From Bacteroidales bacterium (GTDB lineage: Bacteria; Bacteroidota; Bacteroidia; Bacteroidales; P3): 40,409 nt of DNA. A program made the position numbers and the translations under genes. Below are positions 35,970 through 40,409 of the stretch, in pieces. The first letter of the stretch is position 1; each line of letters starts with the position of its first letter. The notes beneath the pieces were generated by a model. It was not told where the DNA came from, made no database searches, and saw only the letters and a program-made list of their open reading frames with translations. The stretch covers positions 1-40,409 of the forward strand of contig JAEEIS010000023.1 in NCBI GenBank assembly GCA_016281475.1. Reading direction: 5' to 3'.

Positions 35970-36395
35970 ATGAAAAAGTCCGTTAAGATATTAGCCTTTG
36001 CATTGGCAGTAATGGGTCTTACCGTTGCTTGCAACAACAATGCTCCTGTCGAGGAGTTGATTGACACCGTAGTCCCCGTCGACACCGTGGTCGAAGAGGT
36101 TATCGACAGCACTCCCGTTGAGGAGGTCGTAGTGGAGGAGCCCGTCAAGAAGGCCACCACCCCTAAGAAAAAGGCCACCAAGAAGGAAGAGCCCAAAAAC
36201 GAAGTCAAGGTTGATGCCAGCAAGATGACTGTAAACACCGCTTCGGGCACAAGCGTATCTATCAACAAGAAGGGCGGCGCCTCTGTCAGCACCAAGAGCG
36301 GTGAAGGCAAGGTCGATGCCAGCAAGATGTCCGTGAACACCAATAGCGGTTCTGTATCCGTTGGCAATGGCGGTGTCGCTATCAAGAAAAACTAA
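35970..36395 (+). CDS. Small acidic-then-basic lipoprotein of unknown function
   Basis: A 141-residue predicted lipoprotein with signal and lipobox LTVAC (C21). The mature part opens with a Val/Glu/Asp/Pro-rich, repetitive segment (about 25-58, units such as VDTVVEEV and VEEVVVEEP), then a Lys-rich patch (about 59-78). The C-terminal half contains two copies of a KVDASKM(T/S)VNT-SG-VS module (about 79-100 and 112-133) made of Ser/Gly/Val strands. The layout suggests an extended, low-complexity stalk followed by small repeats. I do not recognise a family. It shares the transcript of the preceding lipoprotein and is followed by a terminator. Confidence 0.8.
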   Translation: MKKSVKILAFALAVMGLTVACNNNAPVEELIDTVVPVDTVVEEVIDSTPVEEVVVEEPVKKATTPKKKATKKEEPKNEVKVDASKMTVNTASGTSVSINKKGGASVSTKSGEGKVDASKMSVNTNSGSVSVGNGGVAIKKN

Positions 36396-36416
36396 CACCG
36401 TTTCATAACTTTACAT

Positions 36417-36449
36417 AAAGAGTCTGGGACGTGATTCCAGACTCTTTTT
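36417..36449 (+). terminator. Rho-independent terminator between two lipoprotein genes
   Basis: A perfect 11-bp stem (36417-36427 AAAGAGTCTGG with 36437-36447 CCAGACTCTTT) with a 9-nt loop runs into a T tract. It begins 21 nt after one lipoprotein stop and ends 26 nt before the ATG of the next gene. Confidence 0.9.
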
Positions 36450-36475
36450 AATTGCAAGACAACAAGACAAGTAAA

Positions 36476-36925
36476 ATGAAGTATTATGCAACAATGGCGG
36501 CTGTGTGCCTGATGTGCCTCATTGCCGCCTGCAACAGAGATGAAAAAGAAATAGCCCGCGTGGCACAAGGCTATCTGGACGCAACAGGTAACTATTTGAT
36601 TGACGAAGCAATGCCCTATGCCAATCAAGAAACGCAAGAAAAGACACTCACATTCTTGCGTGACAAACTAATACCGATGACACCGAAAGAGTATATGGAG
36701 TCGAACACGCCTGCTACTATCGAGTTGGGCGAAATAACCATAGCTGGCGACACTGCAGTGGTGGGTTATAAAAAGACCACACCAATCAAGGAACTGGAGA
36801 GCGAAATCATGGTTGTAAAAGAAGAAGGCAAATGGTTGGTGTACGTTCCGCTAGTGCTGCCAGAGGGTATCTTCATCGACGGTAGGAACGCCACCCTCAG
36901 CGATGCCAATAGCGGGGATGAGTAG
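36476..36925 (+). CDS. Small lipoprotein, DUF4878-like
   Basis: I start at ATG 36476 (149 residues); an upstream in-frame TTG at 36452 lies against the terminator hairpin and adds no signal-peptide features. Lipobox LIAAC gives C19, followed by NRDEKE, an acidic stretch similar to the lipoprotein surface-export signals described in Bacteroidota. The mature part (ARVAQGYLDATGNYLIDEAMPYA..., then a beta half with GDTAVVGYKKT and EEGKWLVYVPL) looks like the NTF2-like DUF4878 group, small envelope proteins of unknown function. The assignment is by pattern only. Two 8-nt direct repeats (CAAGACAA at 36455-36462 and 36463-36470) precede the start. There is almost no room for its own promoter after the terminator. 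Confidence 0.72.
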   Translation: MKYYATMAAVCLMCLIAACNRDEKEIARVAQGYLDATGNYLIDEAMPYANQETQEKTLTFLRDKLIPMTPKEYMESNTPATIELGEITIAGDTAVVGYKKTTPIKELESEIMVVKEEGKWLVYVPLVLPEGIFIDGRNATLSDANSGDE

Positions 36926-36928
36926 CTA

Positions 36929-37279
36929 CTAGTCCTCCATGGCGGCATCGATGCGGGCGAGCACCGAGTCGTGGACGCGCTCGTAGATGTCGGGGTGGTC
37001 GCCATACCAGCGGACGCTGCGCTCGAAGTCGTCGCGCGTGATGTCGTAGGAGGCTAGCAGGCTGTCGTAGGAGGCCAGCATCTCGGGGTGCAGGGTGTCG
37101 TACTGATAGCCTGTCTCGATGGCGTAGAAGCCTTCGAGGAGATAGGCCTGCTCAAGGAAGTCGACCATCGTGGTTTCGGAGAATACGTCGGCAGGCGGCG
37201 TGGCTTCGTGTGAGCATCCTGCGACAACGACGCAGAGCATCAAAAGGACTGAAAGTGTGGTATGTCTGATAGTGTTCAT
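36929..37279 (-). CDS. DUF4296-family lipoprotein
   Basis: ATG 37279 gives 116 residues; the extra 13 codons upstream in the open frame do not suit a signal peptide and overlap the promoter. The signal ends in lipobox VVAGC (C22). The mature part (ETTMVDFLEQAYLLEGFYAIE, then YDSLLASYDITRDDFERSVRWYGDHPDIYERVHDSVLARI) follows the DUF4296 pattern, a helical family found almost only in Bacteroidota and of unknown function. It has its own well-formed promoter and converges with the DUF4878-like gene (3 nt between stops). Confidence 0.87.
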   Translation of the reverse strand: MNTIRHTTLSVLLMLCVVVAGCSHEATPPADVFSETTMVDFLEQAYLLEGFYAIETGYQYDTLHPEMLASYDSLLASYDITRDDFERSVRWYGDHPDIYERVHDSVLARIDAAMED

Positions 37280-37307
37280 AGGGTATGTATGAGGTGTTAT
37301 TGAGATG

Positions 37308-37339
37308 CAAAAGTACAATTATTTTCCGATTGGTGCAAA
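37308..37339 (-). promoter_or_regulatory. Promoter of the DUF4296 lipoprotein gene
   Basis: On the minus strand TTTG (37339-37336), a 20-nt spacer and TACTTTTG (37315-37308) match the Bacteroidota promoter. The ATG follows about 29 nt downstream of the -7 box. Confidence 0.7.
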
Positions 37340-37344
37340 AAAAG

Positions 37345-37375
37345 TTTGCCATGTCGCAAAAAATGTGTATCTTTG
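37345..37375 (+). promoter_or_regulatory. Promoter of tRNA-Val
   Basis: TTTG at 37345-37348, exactly 19 nt, then TATCTTTG at 37368-37375: a full match to the Bacteroidota consensus. Transcription would start near 37382, about 37 nt before the mature tRNA. Confidence 0.78.
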
Positions 37376-37418
37376 CAAATCGTTACGAGAGATGACGAGA
37401 TGCTTTCGCCTCGTATAA

Positions 37419-37493
37419 GGGAGTATAGCTCAGTTGGTTCAGAGCGTCTGCCTTACAAGCAGAAGGTCATTGGTTCGAACCCAATTACTCCCA
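37419..37493 (+). tRNA. tRNA-Val (anticodon TAC)
   Basis: A 75-nt cloverleaf: acceptor stem GGGAGTA/TACTCCC, D stem GCTC/GAGC, anticodon stem TCTGC/GCAGA with loop CTTACAA, T arm ATTGG-TTCGAAC-CCAAT and discriminator A. All stems pair perfectly. The CCA end is not encoded. It has its own promoter and terminator, so it is a single-gene transcript. Confidence 0.97.
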
Positions 37494-37497
37494 CACA

Positions 37498-37529
37498 AGC
37501 CAGCAGAAGAATATACTGCTGGCTTTTTT
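37498..37529 (+). terminator. Rho-independent terminator after tRNA-Val
   Basis: Nine-base stem AGCCAGCAG (37498-37506) with CTGCTGGCT (37516-37524), 9-nt loop, then a run of T. It begins 4 nt after the tRNA. Confidence 0.92.
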
Positions 37530-37757
37530 GTAATAGAGTGGAATAGTTCTTTCCAAAATAGCTGCTAATCCGGCTGAGAGTTCTTTTGGCAAGAAAAATG
37601 GCACAAAAAAGAATAAAACAAATCACTATAATATAAATAGTTAAAAATTAGGTTAAGAAAGTTTAACATTTTATTTTGAAAAAAGTGCAACAAAAACGGC
37701 TTTTTTCAGTCTATATAGCGTCGAAGGACAAAATGTGACTAACAAAACTACAAAAAA

Positions 37758-40409
37758 ATGACACATAAGACAACTATATGGGGACGCGCAATGCTTCTAG
37801 TGCTGCTGACACTGGCAGCAGGGAACGCTATGGGGCAGCAGCAGAACTACTGCAGGGGACTGAAGAACCCGACCAATTTCGTTATCACCGGCACCAACAT
37901 TGCAAACGCGCAGTGGTATGGATTTGAGGGTAGCCGCGAATATCAGACCAGCGTATGCGGCAACTGGGGCATGAAGCTTTGGGGCACCCAGATAGCGGCA
38001 GGGCAACTTACCTCCCGCTCTTCCTCGTCGAACTGCTCAAGCAGTTCCTCCACCAATATCAACGGCCAGTCGGATACGTATAACCGTTTCGTAATCAAAG
38101 GACCGGGCTATGACCCCCTCACCTTCAACCACCTCTCCTATCTGCCGCCCGACAGCACCTACACCAGCTCTATCCGACTGGGCAACAACTGTGGCGGCAC
38201 GCATGAGGCTGAGATGCTGTGCTACCAGTTCGATGTGCGCCCGCAGAACTCGCTCATCTTCATCTGGTACGCCCTGTCACTACAGAACGGACAGCATGGA
38301 ACGTCGGACAACCCCGAATTTGCTATCGAAATCGAGCGCCGAGTCAGCGGCAACACATGGGAGCGCATCGGCGGCGACACGCTGTGCTACATACGCCCCA
38401 CCCCGACGGGTAGCGGCACCGATGTGTCGCCCTTCTTCGTGGGTTCGAACGGCCTGCACACGGGTGCCACCTACGAATGCAACATCTACCTGCCGTGGAA
38501 CAAGGTGGCCATCAACCTCAACAAGTATATCTACGAGACCGTACGCATCAAGATTGGCGCGGGCGACTGCAACTATTCGGCCCACTATGGCTGCGCCTAC
38601 ATCGCGGGCGAATGCCAGGCTATGGAGATTAAGACTTCGGGATGCCCTGCGGGTGCCACCACCTCGGTGCAGAGACTTTCTGCGCCTCCGGGACTGACCA
38701 GCTACGCTTGGTATAAGAGCAATTCGGGCATGGACGGCATCGCTAGCCTGATGGCGGTGCCCGATAGCATCAACTTCACACTGGTGAGAGCAGACAGCCC
38801 CGACAACACATACGATTGTAGAGTGGAGGACTTCTTCCTGACCGAAGGTCCCAATGCAAACACCTACACCAACATTCAGGTGTTTCGCTGCGACATGACT
38901 TCCGCCATGAACCCCAATATCCCCTTTATCTCGAAGGTGTATGTGAGCGTGCAGAACACAAAGCCCTCCATGAAGATAGACTCGCTGAAGACCTGCGACA
39001 GCGAACTGAAGCTCACCAACATGAGCTATGTGCCTAACGACAACAACGGCTGCGACACCTCGGTTACGAAGTGGTGGTTCTATTCCGGCTCCGACACCAC
39101 CACGGTAGTCGTCGACTCCATGATGGGCGGCAAGGCCTACCACCAGTACGACTCGTCAGCCTTGTATGCAGTGAAGGTACGTTCATACAACCGCGACGAC
39201 CACGAGTGTTACAGCGACAGCACCTACACCATCTTCGCCCTCGGTCGCCCGACGCCCGTACTCGAGCCCTCGGCCACCGAGGTCTGCGTCGCCGAAACCG
39301 TGATACTCGAGGACCGCACCCCCAACAGCAGACGGCGCGACTGGATTTTCCACAATGTCGACGGCAACGGCAACGACGAGACCCACCCGAACGGCCCGCA
39401 GCAGATTTCGAAAGTATTCGAGCAATACAAGAACCCCGTGGAGATGGTGGCCTACAATGGCCTCTTCACCACCGACAGTATCTTTGTAACCGACACCACC
39501 TGGTGTACCAGCAGTGCCTTCGACACCATCGAGGTTTTCCAACATCCAGAACTGGAGGTGACGGGCGACACAGTAGTATGCAACGGCCAGCAGACCGACA
39601 TCACCGTCTCCACCGAGACCGAGGGCTGCTCCTACCGCTGGTATCTCGACACCCTCCCGGGCTCCACTCAGATTGCCGAGGGCCAGACCCTACGCGTGCT
39701 GCCCTACGACGACACCTGCAGATACTACGTCAAGGTCATCAGCACCAAGCAGTGCGTGGCATGGGACAGCGTCAACGCTTACCGCGTCAACCCGCGCCTC
39801 TCCATCACCCGGCACGACATGTGCGATGGCGACGCGGTGTCGCTGAGCGCAGAAGCCGCCTACAGCTACTCCTGGACCGCCGAGCCGCCAGACTCCACAC
39901 TCGACATGCTGCTTGACGAGGCCGGCCACGGACCCGCCGACATCACCGTCACGCCGCACCAGACCACCACCTACACCCTCATTGGCCACGGCACCAACGA
40001 GTGCAACGCCAGCCCCCTCACCGAGACCATCACCGTACACCCCGTCCCCGTCGCCACCGTGGAATACTACCCCAACTTCGTGGACTCGGACAACCCCATT
40101 GTCACACTTACCGACGCCTCGCCATACAGCGTGAGACGCGTGTGGTACTTCAACGAGGGCACCGCCATGGAGACCACCTCACCGTGCAGCCACAACTTCG
40201 GCGAGGTGCCTTCCGACTCGGTCGAAGTGACGCTCGTCGCTTATAACGACCTCGAGTGCTCCGACACCGCCGTGTTCCGCCTCCCTGTCACCCAGTTCAC
40301 CTTCTTCGCGCCCAACGTTTTCACTCCAGAGCGTCCCGACAACAGCACCTTCCAGATCTACACTGCCAACGAGCAGGAGAACTTCTCAGTCTACATCTAC
40401 GACCGTGCC
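37758..40409 (+). CDS. Secreted PKD/Ig-type protein with T9SS type B sorting domain (3' end missing)
   Basis: The frame is open from ATG 37758 to the window edge (884 codons, no stop). A signal peptide (WGRAMLLVLLTLAAGNAMG|QQQ) is followed by an N-terminal domain common in Bacteroidales surface proteins (FVITGTNIANAQWYGFEG..., then FIWYALSLQNGQHG...NPEFAIEI, and an ending like HYGCAYIAGEC near 280). A Ser-rich stretch (SRSSSSNCSSSSST) lies near 86-99. The middle has PKD- and Ig-like beta modules with DTV/CNGQ/YRWYLD patterns. The last visible residues, FFAPNVFTPERPDNSTFQIY then VYIYDR, are the opening of the type B (gliding-associated) sorting domain, so only the last few dozen residues should be missing. 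Cell-surface exposure by T9SS is expected; the ligand is unknown. Its promoter is unclear; an inverted repeat GAAAAAAG/CTTTTTTC lies at 37678-37707. Confidence 0.9.
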   Translation, partial: MTHKTTIWGRAMLLVLLTLAAGNAMGQQQNYCRGLKNPTNFVITGTNIANAQWYGFEGSREYQTSVCGNWGMKLWGTQIAAGQLTSRSSSSNCSSSSSTNINGQSDTYNRFVIKGPGYDPLTFNHLSYLPPDSTYTSSIRLGNNCGGTHEAEMLCYQFDVRPQNSLIFIWYALSLQNGQHGTSDNPEFAIEIERRVSGNTWERIGGDTLCYIRPTPTGSGTDVSPFFVGSNGLHTGATYECNIYLPWNKVAINLNKYIYETVRIKIGAGDCNYSAHYGCAYIAGECQAMEIKTSGCPAGATTSVQRLSAPPGLTSYAWYKSNSGMDGIASLMAVPDSINFTLVRADSPDNTYDCRVEDFFLTEGPNANTYTNIQVFRCDMTSAMNPNIPFISKVYVSVQNTKPSMKIDSLKTCDSELKLTNMSYVPNDNNGCDTSVTKWWFYSGSDTTTVVVDSMMGGKAYHQYDSSALYAVKVRSYNRDDHECYSDSTYTIFALGRPTPVLEPSATEVCVAETVILEDRTPNSRRRDWIFHNVDGNGNDETHPNGPQQISKVFEQYKNPVEMVAYNGLFTTDSIFVTDTTWCTSSAFDTIEVFQHPELEVTGDTVVCNGQQTDITVSTETEGCSYRWYLDTLPGSTQIAEGQTLRVLPYDDTCRYYVKVISTKQCVAWDSVNAYRVNPRLSITRHDMCDGDAVSLSAEAAYSYSWTAEPPDSTLDMLLDEAGHGPADITVTPHQTTTYTLIGHGTNECNASPLTETITVHPVPVATVEYYPNFVDSDNPIVTLTDASPYSVRRVWYFNEGTAMETTSPCSHNFGEVPSDSVEVTLVAYNDLECSDTAVFRLPVTQFTFFAPNVFTPERPDNSTFQIYTANEQENFSVYIYDRA

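Noticed and set aside
37621..37700. Possible dif/XerCD site around GTTTAACATTTT
   Set aside because: Only one arm has partial similarity to the XerD arm; the centre and second arm do not match.

Overview
The window reads as a piece of a Bacteroidota chromosome, most likely an uncultured gut- or rumen-type Bacteroidales. Evidence: several promoters with the Bacteroidota -33 TTTG / -7 TAnnTTTG pattern, no Shine-Dalgarno boxes, three secreted proteins built for the type IX secretion system (T9SS), and family members typical of the phylum (DUF4296 lipoprotein, small methylmalonyl-CoA mutase subunit, SufE/DUF59 pair). No rRNA, insertion sequence, prophage or CRISPR array is visible. Genes are GC-rich and intergenic gaps are AT-rich.

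Layout. 1-5.7 kb: the 3' end of a TonB-type energy transducer with its terminator, an ABC-F ATPase, then on the minus strand a DUF4143-type AAA ATPase and a coupled pair (universal stress protein, HI0933-type flavoprotein). 5.8-9.7 kb: a plus-strand run ruvB - hutI - LolD-like ABC ATPase - rlmB closed by a strong terminator. 10-26.5 kb: a 3989-residue secreted modular surface protein with a T9SS type A sorting domain, whose stop codon overlaps the GTG start of tilS, followed by an AddA/RecB-like helicase-nuclease. 26.5-29.6 kb: a convergent T9SS type B cargo protein. 29.8-34.8 kb: mutA (small subunit only), an LptF/LptG-type permease, sufE, a DUF59/SufT-like gene and a peptide-type ABC permease. 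35-37.3 kb: small lipoproteins. 37.3-37.5 kb: divergent promoters and tRNA-Val(TAC). 37.8 kb to the end: a third T9SS cargo gene that runs off the window.

How the parts relate. The three T9SS proteins are probably exported through the outer membrane by a secretion machine encoded elsewhere. The housekeeping genes (ruvB, rlmB, tilS, addA-like, sufE, lptG-like) are scattered among them, and several genes stand without usual partners (mutA without mutB, hutI without other hut genes, ABC ATPase without permease, ABC permease without ATPase, sufE without sufBCDS).

The most unusual signal is in the gaps between genes. At least seven intergenic or leader segments are built of different degenerate short tandem repeats with strict periods of 7, 9, 10 or 12 nt, several ending right at a start codon or starting right at a stop codon. 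I also see a change in G-versus-C strand bias near 6-9 kb that does not follow gene orientation.
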